Shown here: positions 30,989-38,651 of the stretch, piece by piece
How the letters are laid out: each line of letters starts with the position of its first letter
How positions within the stretch are numbered: the first letter of the stretch is position 1
The notes under the pieces: generated by a model
The model's input: only the letters and a program-made list of their open reading frames with translations
The model's database searches: none
Told to the model about the DNA's origin: nothing
Assembly: GCF_001832905.1 (NCBI RefSeq)
Contig: NZ_MKIR01000012.1
Span: 186,001-250,000 of the forward strand
Direction of reading: 5' to 3'
Origin: Floricoccus tropicus
Lineage (GTDB): Bacteria; Bacillota; Bacilli; Lactobacillales; Streptococcaceae
DNA: 64,000 nt
Made by a program: the position numbers and the translations under genes

Positions 30989-31567
30989 ATGAACATAGAT
31001 AAAGCAACAATAACTAAAAGAAAAATCAAGCGAGCCTTACTTGATTGTATGGAAGATAAGAAGTTTGATTTGATAACAGTTAATGATATTGTAACTAAGG
31101 CATCTGTGAATCGAAGCACCTTTTATCGCTACTACGATGATAAATATGCTTTACTTGATGAAATTGAACTAGCAGTTATTAAACATATTAACCAATATCG
31201 TGATTCAAATGCCATATATATTGAAGGAAAAGGTTATATAAATAGTCAAAATATCATCTCCATGCTTCGACACCTTAAGAAATTTGATTTTATAATCAAT
31301 AGACTTTTAAGCTTTAATGGAGATCAACTTTTTGAAATCAGATTGAGAAATCAACTATCACAACAATTCTATAAAAGTATTAAAGTAACAACTTCCAACG
31401 AAAAACTTGAATTAATCAAAGATTTTCTGGGACATATTGTAATTGGAACCTTTAGATACTGGACATCTCAAGACGAAAATATGAGTGAGGAAGATCTATC
31501 ACAAGTCATTGAAGATCTCCTAACAAGTGGTTTCATGAAGGCCGTAGAAAACGCCCAAGAAAATTAA
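30989..31567 (+). CDS. TetR/AcrR-family repressor of the divergent exporter
   Basis: The 192-residue protein has a TetR helix-turn-helix at residues 8-55 (ITVNDIVTKASVNRSTFYRYYDDKYAL, shown here in part of the family form). A helical C-terminal domain of the kind seen in LAB repressors (IVIGTFRYWTSQ) follows. It faces away from the exporter operon; the palindrome at 30910 is its likely binding site. It has its own ribosome site and terminator. Confidence 0.9.
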   Translation: MNIDKATITKRKIKRALLDCMEDKKFDLITVNDIVTKASVNRSTFYRYYDDKYALLDEIELAVIKHINQYRDSNAIYIEGKGYINSQNIISMLRHLKKFDFIINRLLSFNGDQLFEIRLRNQLSQQFYKSIKVTTSNEKLELIKDFLGHIVIGTFRYWTSQDENMSEEDLSQVIEDLLTSGFMKAVENAQEN

Positions 31568-31605
31568 AAATCTAGCTCTGGATTTATTCAGAGCTAGATT
31601 TTTTT
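31568..31605 (+). terminator. terminator of the tetR gene
   Basis: Perfect 13-bp stem AAATCTAGCTCTG/CAGAGCTAGATTT, then a T-run. Confidence 0.92.
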
Positions 31606-31653
31606 ATAGTTGATTGAAATAGAGAGAAGACGAGCCACTACGACTTCGCTTCG

Positions 31654-31705
31654 ATGTCGATTGTACTTAAATAAGCAAGCTTGTTAGTACAAATCGCAAC
31701 GACAT
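31654..31705. repeat. imperfect long inverted repeat, possible small mobile or transcript-end element
   Basis: ATGTCG-ATTGTACT on the left faces AGTACAAAT-CGCAA-CGACAT on the right, around CAAGCTTG. A GC-richer stretch (CGAGCC...CTTCGCTTCG, 31630-31653) precedes it and stands out from the local AT-rich sequence. It lies against the stop of the GNAT gene. Confidence 0.45.
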
Positions 31706-31706
31706 A

Positions 31707-32156
31707 TTAATCTATTTTCAAGTGACTATTGATTTCTAATTTAAACCCATAGCTCCCCCTATGAAAACCATAATTTTCATAAAAGTTATGAGCATTTTCT
31801 CTGTCAGAATTTATTCCAGAATTAAGGGTCATAGCAAATAGTCCTTCACTTCTTCCCCATTCTTTTATATAATCCAAAATTTTTCCTGCAATACCTTGTT
31901 TACGATAATCAGAATCAACAACTAATGCTAAAATTCTAATGTATTCAACACTTTTTTCAAACATATACATTGTACAGATCCCTGCAAAGCCAACTACTTT
32001 TCCATCAATCTCAGCGACAATTAATTGATAACTTTGATCGCTAAGAATTTTTTCAAGCCTTTCTTCAAGTTCTTCTTGATTAACTGGATAGCCTAGTTGA
32101 CTATATAATGCTGGAAGGTCTTTTAAATCTCTTTCTTGATAATTTCTAATCTTCAT
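31707..32156 (-). CDS. GNAT-family N-acetyltransferase
   Basis: The 149-residue protein has the GNAT fold. LIVAEIDGKVVGFAGI (beta4 region) is followed by LALVVDSDYRKQGIAGKIL with the acetyl-CoA loop RKQGIA, and HNFYENYGF near the end. It overlaps the upstream GNAT gene by 11 bases and is the last of three consecutive GNAT genes. The substrate cannot be inferred. Confidence 0.88.
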   Translation of the reverse strand: MKIRNYQERDLKDLPALYSQLGYPVNQEELEERLEKILSDQSYQLIVAEIDGKVVGFAGICTMYMFEKSVEYIRILALVVDSDYRKQGIAGKILDYIKEWGRSEGLFAMTLNSGINSDRENAHNFYENYGFHRGSYGFKLEINSHLKID

Positions 32157-32643
32157 ATTTTTTACCTAAGATATCCAAATCACGCTCCACATCATCCATC
32201 AATGCTACTTGAGGAAGATGACCCCATTCCTCAAAACCATTTTTCTTGAAGAGATTAAGACTGGCTTTATTGTGACCAAAAATAAATGATAGCAAGGTTG
32301 TCACACCTAGTGTTTCAAGATTTGATTCTGCAAACTCAATTGCTTTTTGTCCCAAGCCCTGTCCTTGAGCGCTATTATCGAGATAGATTGAAACTTCTGC
32401 AGTTTTTGAGTAAGCTGGACGTCCATAAAAGTCTGATAAGCTAATCCAACCAAGAACTTTTTCGCCATCCTTGATTAACCAGAGCGGGCGTGTCTCAGGA
32501 TTATGTGCATTGAACCAGTCAACACGTGATTCAACTGATATTTCTTCTAAATCTGCTGTCGCAAGTCTACCTGGGATAGATTGGTTATAAATGTCTACAA
32601 TTTTTTCTAGATCTTCAATTTTAGCATTAATGTATTCAACCAT
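32146..32643 (-). CDS. GNAT acetyltransferase, phosphinothricin-acetyltransferase-like
   Basis: The 165-residue protein resembles the PAT/YncA group: IVDIYNQSIPGRLATAD at the start, WLIKDGEKVLGWISLSDFYGR, and the CoA loop QGQGLGQKAIEF near residue 98. LFKKNGFEEWGHLPQVALMDD is near the end. PAT-group enzymes acetylate amino-acid-like substrates. It is the middle gene of a three-GNAT unit. Confidence 0.88.
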   Translation of the reverse strand: MVEYINAKIEDLEKIVDIYNQSIPGRLATADLEEISVESRVDWFNAHNPETRPLWLIKDGEKVLGWISLSDFYGRPAYSKTAEVSIYLDNSAQGQGLGQKAIEFAESNLETLGVTTLLSFIFGHNKASLNLFKKNGFEEWGHLPQVALMDDVERDLDILGKKYED

Positions 32644-32655
32644 TTAATTCTCCTT

Positions 32656-33141
32656 TTATCTTAAACTTTTGGATAAACCGAGTTCAACAGAACTTGTAAT
32701 CGCCCCTTCTTCCGGTGCCTCAATAAATGTAATTTTATCATAACCCACTCCGGTCCAAAATTTAAGACCTTGATAATTTGATCCAGAGACTAACAACTCA
32801 GACCTACTAAATCCTCTATTTCTATAGTCTTCATCAAGAAGCTCAATCACTTTTTTAGCAATGCCCTTTTGACGATATTCTAGACCAATATACATATGAA
32901 GGATGTAATAACAATCATCACTTTCATCAAATATCCACATCCAACCTACCAACTTATCTTTGTAGAAAATACTCAGGCAGTGACATCTGTCTTTGGGAAT
33001 TTCTGGGATAATTTCATTTATATCAATTAGTGGTGGCAGAGGGTCCCTTCCTTCCACTTCATTAAAATATGGCTTTGCTTCTTCAAATAATACATTTAAC
33101 TCTAACTTATCTTGTTCATTTGATGATTCATATCTAATCAT
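32656..33141 (-). CDS. GNAT-family N-acetyltransferase
   Basis: The 161-residue protein has a GNAT core: YKDKLVGWMWIFD, then MYIGLEYRQKGIAKKVIELL with the RQKGIA CoA loop, and GLKFWTGVGYDKITF. Its ATG overlaps the stop of a 56-residue membrane protein (ATGA), so the two are translationally coupled. It begins the run of three GNAT genes. Confidence 0.88.
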   Translation of the reverse strand: MIRYESSNEQDKLELNVLFEEAKPYFNEVEGRDPLPPLIDINEIIPEIPKDRCHCLSIFYKDKLVGWMWIFDESDDCYYILHMYIGLEYRQKGIAKKVIELLDEDYRNRGFSRSELLVSGSNYQGLKFWTGVGYDKITFIEAPEEGAITSSVELGLSKSLR

Positions 33142-33308
33142 TTTTTACTCCCATTGTTAATTCTAATTAATATTAAAAGAAGGACTGCTACTGCAAAAAA
33201 GATTGCCATCCAGTATCTACCGACTGCTGGATTGATGAAACTATATACCATCATTCCAAATGTAAAAATCAATAAAATAAGACCGATAATTGCTACTATT
33301 CTTTTCAT
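33138..33308 (-). CDS. 56-residue membrane protein coupled to a GNAT gene
   Basis: ATG at 33308 with GGAG upstream opens a 56-codon frame that ends in a 4-base overlap with the next GNAT start. The peptide has two hydrophobic segments (IVAIIGLILLIFTFGMMVY and YWMAIFFAVAVLLLILI) and a short polar tail. Found by reading; the family is unknown. Confidence 0.6.
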   Translation of the reverse strand: MKRIVAIIGLILLIFTFGMMVYSFINPAVGRYWMAIFFAVAVLLLILIRINNGSKK

Positions 33309-33359
33309 AATTTCTCCAATGTATTCGATATTTTAATTATACAACATTGGAAAAGAAAA

Positions 33360-33449
33360 TTATTTATTTTTACCAGAATTATTTATATTTCCTATGAAGA
33401 GACTTATTCCAGATAATATTACTAATAAACCACAAATTATTCCTAGCAT
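33360..33449 (-). CDS. 29-residue hydrophobic peptide coupled to the ElaA-like GNAT gene
   Basis: GGAGGA lies inside the end of the upstream GNAT gene. The ATG at 33449 is 3 bases past that stop. The peptide is MLGIICGLLVILSGISLFIG plus a short polar tail. One membrane span is expected. Confidence 0.5.
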   Translation of the reverse strand: MLGIICGLLVILSGISLFIGNINNSGKNK

Positions 33450-33452
33450 AGA

Positions 33453-33890
33453 TTATTCCTCCATATACTTCATCATTATATGCTCTGTTCCTTCAAGGAT
33501 AAAAATTTCTCCAGAGGTTTGAAATCCATTTTTCTGATAGAACTCTTTAACATACGACTGGGCTTCTATTATCAGCTCCTTATCTGGCCATTTTGATTTA
33601 TAGACTTTAATCAACTCTTGAGTAAGTTCTTTGCCCAGTCCCAAGCCTCTTGAGGCGCTAGTTGTTACGACTCTTCCAAAAGTCACATGTCCGTCATGTT
33701 CAAAGATTCTTGCGTAAGCCAGGACTTCATCTTCTTCATTTTTATAGTAGACATGATAGGCTGATAAATCATTGTCATCAAGGTCATGGAAAATTCTTTT
33801 TTGCTCGACAACGAAGGTGTCTATTCTTAATTTTTCTATTTTATAAAAATCTAAACTTGAGATTTCTGTTAATTTTTTACTATGCCACAT
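33453..33890 (-). CDS. ElaA-like GNAT acetyltransferase
   Basis: The 145-residue protein has the ElaA arrangement: LRIDTFVVEQKRIFHDLDDND near residue 22, then YARIFEHDGHVTFGRVVTTSASRGLGLGKEL with the CoA loop RGLGLG, and AQSYVKEFYQKNGFQTSGE. ElaA proteins are GNATs of unknown substrate. It is followed closely by the 29-residue peptide. Confidence 0.9.
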   Translation of the reverse strand: MWHSKKLTEISSLDFYKIEKLRIDTFVVEQKRIFHDLDDNDLSAYHVYYKNEEDEVLAYARIFEHDGHVTFGRVVTTSASRGLGLGKELTQELIKVYKSKWPDKELIIEAQSYVKEFYQKNGFQTSGEIFILEGTEHIMMKYMEE

Positions 33891-33952
33891 GTAATTCTCC
33901 TTTTTGTGAACTTATGATAAGATAGGGTTAAAACTTAGGAAGGTAAAATCTT

Positions 33953-34357
33953 ATGGATGATATTCAACTTTTTAGAATACTTGGTTCGATTTCTCGCAAG
34001 GCTACGACTGAAATGAACGGTTTGGTGCGTGATTTAGGGCTTGATAATAATCTATTTCTTTATTTGCTGAGAATTGCTGAAAATGAGGGGCTTAATCAGG
34101 TTGATCTTTCAAATCTTCTTCAGATTGACAAGACTACTCTAAGTCGTGGACTTAAAAAGCTTGAGATTCTTGGATATATTGAGAAGAGAACAGGCTCTGA
34201 AAATAAAAAGTACAAGCAACTTTTTACTACTATTAAGGGTAGTGAGGTTGCAAATGTTGTTGCTAATCTTGAAAGAGACTATGTAAACTCTTCTTTGAAA
34301 GAGCTTAATCAAGCTGATAAGGTTAAACTTGCTAAGATTTTAAGTAATATATCATAG
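33953..34357 (+). CDS. MarR-family transcriptional regulator
   Basis: The 134-residue protein has a winged helix: NEGLNQVDLSNLLQIDKTTLSRGLKKLEILGYIEKRTG at residues 47-84 (shown in part by family form), with flanking dimerisation helices. It is divergent from the ElaA-like GNAT. A perfect 24-bp palindrome follows its stop and precedes the next gene, so the latter is a likely target. Confidence 0.9.
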   Translation: MDDIQLFRILGSISRKATTEMNGLVRDLGLDNNLFLYLLRIAENEGLNQVDLSNLLQIDKTTLSRGLKKLEILGYIEKRTGSENKKYKQLFTTIKGSEVANVVANLERDYVNSSLKELNQADKVKLAKILSNIS

Positions 34358-34380
34358 TTGATTGTTGATATTTTACCACC

Positions 34381-34404
34381 TTATAGTTGCATATGCAACT
34401 ATAA
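34381..34404. promoter_or_regulatory. perfect 24-bp palindrome, probable MarR operator
   Basis: Each half is TTATAGTTGCAT, and the full site is exactly self-complementary. It lies about 45 bases upstream of a TATAAT (near 34446) that serves the GNAT-phosphatase pair. Confidence 0.75.
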
Positions 34405-34475
34405 AATTAGACGAGTTTATAAATTACTATTTCTTTCTATAGTGATATAATAAGTTTATATTAGGAGGTAATACT

Positions 34476-34919
34476 ATGAAGATTATTGAAATTCAAGATA
34501 GAACGCCACACCTTATTCAGGAATTAATCAGGGTATGGGAAAGTTCAGTAAGAGCTACTCATTTATTCTTATCTCAAAGAGAACTTGAGGAAATTAAAGG
34601 AAATGTTAGACAATCAATTGTTGAAATTCCATCACTTTTAATTGTCGAAAATGATGATAGACTACTTATTGCCTTTATGGGGCTTGAAAAAGAAAAACTT
34701 AAAATGTTATATGTAGCTAATGAAGCTCGAGGTAAAGGAAATGGTCGACTTCTTCTTACTCATGGAATTGATAACTATCAAATTCGCGAGTTGACAGTTA
34801 ATGAACAAAATCCTTTAGCGCGTGGTTTTTATGAGCACATGGGCTTTAAAGTTTATAACCGAAGTGATTTAGATGAACAAGGTTATCCTTATCCAATTCT
34901 CTTTATGAGACTTTCATAA
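34476..34919 (+). CDS. GNAT acetyltransferase (YjaB-like)
   Basis: The 147-residue protein matches the YjaB/GNAT pattern: LIRVWESSVRATHLFLSQ at the start, KLKMLYVANEARGKGNGRLLL with the CoA loop RGKGNG, and LTVNEQNPLARGFYEHMGF. AGGAGG precedes it. It is followed after 3 bases by a histidine phosphatase gene. The palindrome upstream suggests MarR control. Confidence 0.9.
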   Translation: MKIIEIQDRTPHLIQELIRVWESSVRATHLFLSQRELEEIKGNVRQSIVEIPSLLIVENDDRLLIAFMGLEKEKLKMLYVANEARGKGNGRLLLTHGIDNYQIRELTVNEQNPLARGFYEHMGFKVYNRSDLDEQGYPYPILFMRLS

Positions 34920-34922
34920 TTT

Positions 34923-35459
34923 ATGAAGGTATTTTTCATTAGGCATAGCGAACCTGACTATAGCAAGGTAGCTTCTCCATCATACTTTGGTTTTGCAAGG
35001 GACTTTGCCCCGCTTACCGATAGAGGCATTGAAATTGCAAAGCAATGTTCTGCTAATATTAATCTTTTTAAAGGTGCTGAAATTCTAGTTTCATCTCCAT
35101 ACACAAGGGCACTTCAAACTGCTGCTTATCTTGTACAAAACAGAGATATTCCTTTTGAAGTTGCTGTCGGTCTTCATGAATGGAGACCTGATGTTACTGG
35201 ACTTGAATTAGGAACTGCTGAGCAATCTAAACAAGCATATAAAGAGTTTTTAGAACATGATGGAAAATTATTTGATGGCGCAAGTTTCAAATACGAAGAA
35301 AGAGAACATGTGAAACAAAGAGTTTCAAACGTCCTCGACTCTTATAAGGAACGCGGATTTAATTCGATTGCTGTAGTCTGTCACCAAGTAGTGATTAAAC
35401 AATTCATTGATATTGATACTGATATAGACTTTTGCCAATCATTTATCTATAACTATTAA
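34923..35459 (+). CDS. histidine phosphatase family protein (phosphoglycerate mutase-like)
   Basis: The 178-residue protein begins MKVFFIRHSEPDY, an RHG-type motif with S in place of G. It has PLTDRGIEIAKQ and SSPYTRALQTA, and the second catalytic histidine in VVCHQVVIKQF. The catalytic arginine and histidines are present, so it should be an active phosphatase of unknown substrate. It is coupled to the preceding GNAT gene. Confidence 0.85.
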   Translation: MKVFFIRHSEPDYSKVASPSYFGFARDFAPLTDRGIEIAKQCSANINLFKGAEILVSSPYTRALQTAAYLVQNRDIPFEVAVGLHEWRPDVTGLELGTAEQSKQAYKEFLEHDGKLFDGASFKYEEREHVKQRVSNVLDSYKERGFNSIAVVCHQVVIKQFIDIDTDIDFCQSFIYNY

Positions 35460-35460
35460 A

Positions 35461-35496
35461 AAAAATCTCTAGAGAGTTAAAATCCTAGAGATTTTT
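35461..35496. terminator. bidirectional terminator
   Basis: AAAAATCTCTAG (35461-35472) pairs perfectly with CTAGAGATTTTT (35485-35496). It serves the phosphatase gene on the plus strand and the GNAT gene at 35544 on the minus strand. Confidence 0.88.
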
Positions 35497-35543
35497 GATT
35501 ACATATTTGTGAGCTACTTCTTATAGCACAAAATGATAAATAA

Positions 35544-36038
35544 TTATAATTTCCACCATATTGTTTCATCTCTGTAGTACTCAATAAATCCACATTTTTG
35601 TAAGACACGTTGTGAAGGAAAATTATCGCTTTCTGTTTCTGAAATAATATACTCCACTTCTTTATGCTGTTTTCCCCATGCGCAAAAAGCTTCAACAGCT
35701 TCTGTCATGTACCCATGATTCTTATGTGATTCTCCTAAACCATAACCAATTTCAACTTCTTCATTGATATTAGGGATATCCTTAAAATCAATGGTTCCAA
35801 CAACAACTTTATCCTCTTTTCTGATAATCAACCAAAATGTTAACCATAAATAGTCATTATCTTTTTCTTTGACTTTTAAACTTTGATTTAAAATAATTTT
35901 TTTAAAAATGCCTTTTATCACCTGGCCTTGATAAGAACAATCTAATTCTCTTTCTAATTTCGAAATATTATTTACCAGTTTAGGCAGTTGACTCGGGGTA
36001 AGTGCAATTATTTTTAATCGCTTTGTATCAATATCCAT
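35544..36038 (-). CDS. GNAT acetyltransferase, RimJ/RimL-like
   Basis: The 164-residue protein starts with DTKRLKIIALTP, typical of the RimJ/RimL-type GNATs. It has VVVGTIDFKDIP, VEIGYGLGESHKNHGYMTEAVEAF with the CoA loop, and SQRVLQKCGFIEY. It may acetylate N-termini or small molecules. It is convergent with the phosphatase gene. Confidence 0.88.
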   Translation of the reverse strand: MDIDTKRLKIIALTPSQLPKLVNNISKLERELDCSYQGQVIKGIFKKIILNQSLKVKEKDNDYLWLTFWLIIRKEDKVVVGTIDFKDIPNINEEVEIGYGLGESHKNHGYMTEAVEAFCAWGKQHKEVEYIISETESDNFPSQRVLQKCGFIEYYRDETIWWKL

Positions 36039-36236
36039 TATTTAATGTCCCTTCTAAGATATATTTGAATGTATCAAAGGACTTACGCAATAAAATACCT
36101 CACATTTTCATTTTTGTATTATTATATCAGTTCAAGATACACACTACAATGAAAGTATTTAAAAATCGTTTAACTCAAAGTAAAAATTCTTTCATATTTT
36201 TAATATAAAATATTTTTTTAAATTTATTATTTTAAC

Positions 36237-36299
36237 TTGTATATTGTATATTAATGTTTTATACTGAAGCCAGCTTCACATGAAGTTAACTTCAGTATA
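36237..36299 (+). promoter_or_regulatory. promoter and nested palindromic operator of the Xre regulator gene
   Basis: TTGTAT (36237-36242), 17 bases and TATACT (36260-36265) form a promoter. The -10 is the left end of a nested dyad: TATACTGAAG (36260-36269) mirrors CTTCAGTATA (36290-36299), and an inner CTTCA-CA-TGAAG lies at the centre. Autorepression is likely. The ribosome site follows directly. Confidence 0.75.
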
Positions 36300-36310
36300 A
36301 AGGAGTATAA

Positions 36311-36544
36311 ATGAAAACTAAAGTAAAAGAATACCGACTAAGAAGGAACCTAACTCAACAACAATTAGCTGACCTCGTTCAAGTATCAGCAAGAACTATT
36401 ATTTCTCTCGAAAAAGAAAAATATAAACCTTCTCTATTCTTAGCCTATAAGCTCGCATTATTATTTGATACAAGCATTGAAGAACTTTGTTGTATGGAAG
36501 AAAATATGAAAGATGAGGAAAAAAAATATGAAAATTTACAATAA
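36311..36544 (+). CDS. Xre-family helix-turn-helix regulator (YozG/YvaO-like)
   Basis: The 77-residue protein consists almost entirely of an HTH_3 domain: VKEYRLRRNLTQQQLADLVQ, VSARTIISLEKEKYKPS, LAYKLALLFDTSIEELC. Such small regulators often pair with a membrane protein gene. Here the next frame overlaps its 3' end. A dyad overlapping its promoter suggests self-repression. Confidence 0.9.
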   Translation: MKTKVKEYRLRRNLTQQQLADLVQVSARTIISLEKEKYKPSLFLAYKLALLFDTSIEELCCMEENMKDEEKKYENLQ

Positions 36545-36950
36545 AAAAGGATTAATAATAGGAATTATTTCATTTGTAATAGCAGCACTTTCGCTTTTTA
36601 CTTCTTTATTTTTAGAAAAAAATATAAGTATTAAAACATTAGTACTACCAATTATTATGTTAATATGTGGATTTACAAATATAAAAGATGCGTTCTCAAA
36701 AAATAGAACATTAGAAAATAAAATTAACGAAAATGATGAAAGAAATCAATTAATAAAATTAAAATCACAAACGATGTCTCATAAAATTTTTTCTAATATA
36801 ACTATTACCATAGCTATCTTATTTTTATTACTTTATTTCATTAACCGAAACATATCTTTTCTCAATATTTTTATTGTTGCTTCTATAATATGGTCAATAA
36901 TTAATATCATCGATATATTTACTTATTTCTATTATGAAAAAAAAGAATAA
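36528..36950 (+). CDS. membrane protein paired with Xre regulator (DUF2178/DUF3784-like)
   Basis: About 140 residues, with four hydrophobic segments in two pairs (residues 7-28, 37-48, 90-108 and 112-135). A charged cytoplasmic loop between them contains ENKINENDERNQLIKLKS. That NDER motif is typical of membrane partners of small Xre regulators. I chose ATG 36528 (MKIYNKKG) because GAGG precedes it. The function is unknown; stress- or envelope-linked control is a guess. Confidence 0.7.
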   Translation: MKIYNKKGLIIGIISFVIAALSLFTSLFLEKNISIKTLVLPIIMLICGFTNIKDAFSKNRTLENKINENDERNQLIKLKSQTMSHKIFSNITITIAILFLLLYFINRNISFLNIFIVASIIWSIINIIDIFTYFYYEKKE

Positions 36951-36953
36951 ATC

Positions 36954-36985
36954 AAAAGTACAAGTGTAATTTCACTTGTACTTTT
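36954..36985. terminator. bidirectional terminator between the Xre unit and alpha-amylase
   Basis: Perfect 13-bp stem AAAAGTACAAGTG/CACTTGTACTTTT, loop 6, AT-rich flanks. Confidence 0.85.
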
Positions 36986-36988
36986 AAT

Positions 36989-38467
36989 TTATTTTTGACT
37001 ATTAAATATTTGTTGAGCTACTGCTTCTTGTACATAGATAGAGACTTGTCCTCCGCCTACTGGGAATAATCCTTTACCGTTATTATCTAGTACTACTTTT
37101 GCTTCATTATTTCTCAATACGTCGACAAAAGTCTTACCTCGATGAATAGCACTGATTGTCATTTCTTTTTCATTTTCAGGTCCATTTGTCATAATTACTG
37201 CAACACCTGAATCTGGTTCATTTAAATCACCTGTAAGAACCCATCCAATACAGTTGGCATCATCAAAGTAATCAATTTGATTTCCAAAATGGATTTTCTC
37301 ACGTAATTTCAAAAGGTCAATTAAATCTTGTCCAGCAGGGTTAATTCCTTGTGATGGAATTCCGTATAAGTCTCCCCAGAATACAACTGGAATACCAGTT
37401 TTTCTAAGTAGGATTAATGAATAAGCATGAATTTTGAACCATCCTTCAACCCATGACTCAAGACTTTGTCCTTTTTGAGTATCATGATTATCAACAAAAG
37501 TAACTGAATAATCTGGATGAGTCTCAGCAAGTGTGTTTGAGAAGATATTTCTCATATCAAATTGTCCATTTGATTTTGAAGCATTAAAAAGATTGTTGTG
37601 TAAAGGCACATCAAATAATGAAATCAAATTACCTGATGAATTAAGGTAGTTTGTAAGAGCTCCTAAGTCGTTTGACCAATACTCTCCAACTACAAACATA
37701 TCAACACCTTTTTCAGCACGACGATTTAAAAGCCAGTCAACAAAGAAATCAAATTGAATATGTTTCAAGGCATCTAAACGATATCCATCAATATCAGTAA
37801 TCTCCAAATGCCATTTTCCCCAAGCATCAAGCTGCTCAATAGTCTCTGGGTACTGCATATCCAAGTCACAACCCATTAAATAGTCGTAATTTCCATTTTC
37901 CTTATCAACGTCCTGGTCCCATCCGCGGTCATCGAAGTTGAAAATAGCATGAGATTTTGTACGTTCGTCGTAGTCTACACCTGAAAAATTCTTCCAAGTC
38001 CACACATAGTCATTATACTTACCGTTACGACCTGGGAAAGTAAACTTAGTCCAAGCCTCAATCTCTTCTTCACCACTTATTTCTTCATTTCGATTGTTGG
38101 CGTCATAGGCTGTGGCCGAAACCATTTCAGTTTCATCAGCACCAAGCATTTGGTTAAAAACGATATCAGCGAATACTTCAACATCTTGGTCCTTAAAGGC
38201 TCTAACAGCTGCTAAATAGTCGTCTTTGGTACCATATTTCGTAGGTACTGTTCCCTTTTGGTCAAATTCACCCAAGTCATAGCGGTCATAAGTTCCGTAG
38301 CCGACATCATTAATCCCTGCTGACGCCTTATTTGCTGGTGGAAACCAAATTGCAGAAAATCCTAAATTTTTAATTTCCTCTGCCTTACCTGCTAGAGTTT
38401 TCCAGTGACTTCCGTCTGCTGGCAAATACCACTCAAATCCTTGTAGAATCATTTTTCTTTCAGCCAT
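36989..38467 (-). CDS. alpha-amylase, cytoplasmic (GH13)
   Basis: About 492 residues. Regions: DIVFNQM (region I, with Q where H is usual), DGYRLDALKHI (nucleophile D), VVGEYW (acid/base E), and FVDNHDTQ (transition-state D). There is no signal peptide, so it acts on intracellular or imported maltodextrins, like the pullulanase at 26314. The start at 38467 is preferred: AGAGG stands 6 bases before it, while the ATG at 38473 would directly abut that site. Confidence 0.92.
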   Translation of the reverse strand: MAERKMILQGFEWYLPADGSHWKTLAGKAEEIKNLGFSAIWFPPANKASAGINDVGYGTYDRYDLGEFDQKGTVPTKYGTKDDYLAAVRAFKDQDVEVFADIVFNQMLGADETEMVSATAYDANNRNEEISGEEEIEAWTKFTFPGRNGKYNDYVWTWKNFSGVDYDERTKSHAIFNFDDRGWDQDVDKENGNYDYLMGCDLDMQYPETIEQLDAWGKWHLEITDIDGYRLDALKHIQFDFFVDWLLNRRAEKGVDMFVVGEYWSNDLGALTNYLNSSGNLISLFDVPLHNNLFNASKSNGQFDMRNIFSNTLAETHPDYSVTFVDNHDTQKGQSLESWVEGWFKIHAYSLILLRKTGIPVVFWGDLYGIPSQGINPAGQDLIDLLKLREKIHFGNQIDYFDDANCIGWVLTGDLNEPDSGVAVIMTNGPENEKEMTISAIHRGKTFVDVLRNNEAKVVLDNNGKGLFPVGGGQVSIYVQEAVAQQIFNSQK

Positions 38468-38651
38468 CGTCATCCTCTTTCGTTCTTAAAATATTAATTT
38501 ATTAAGTTCTTCTATATCACCATTCTATGTTTTTTTGAATTTTCTGGCAAATTATAAGTAGTTTAATAGTAAATTATTTTCTTAATCTTGAATGAAAAAG
38601 TACTCTTATTTAGATATAATTATCTTAATAAGAATATTTGAGGGAGAAAAT

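Noticed and set aside
33154-33336. A 60-codon plus-strand frame
   Set aside because: The opposite strand holds a better frame, with a ribosome site and coupling to a GNAT gene.
31707-33890. GNAT genes considered as toxin-antitoxin pairs
   Set aside because: GNAT toxins are preceded by a ribbon-helix-helix antitoxin gene; the small neighbours here are hydrophobic membrane peptides.
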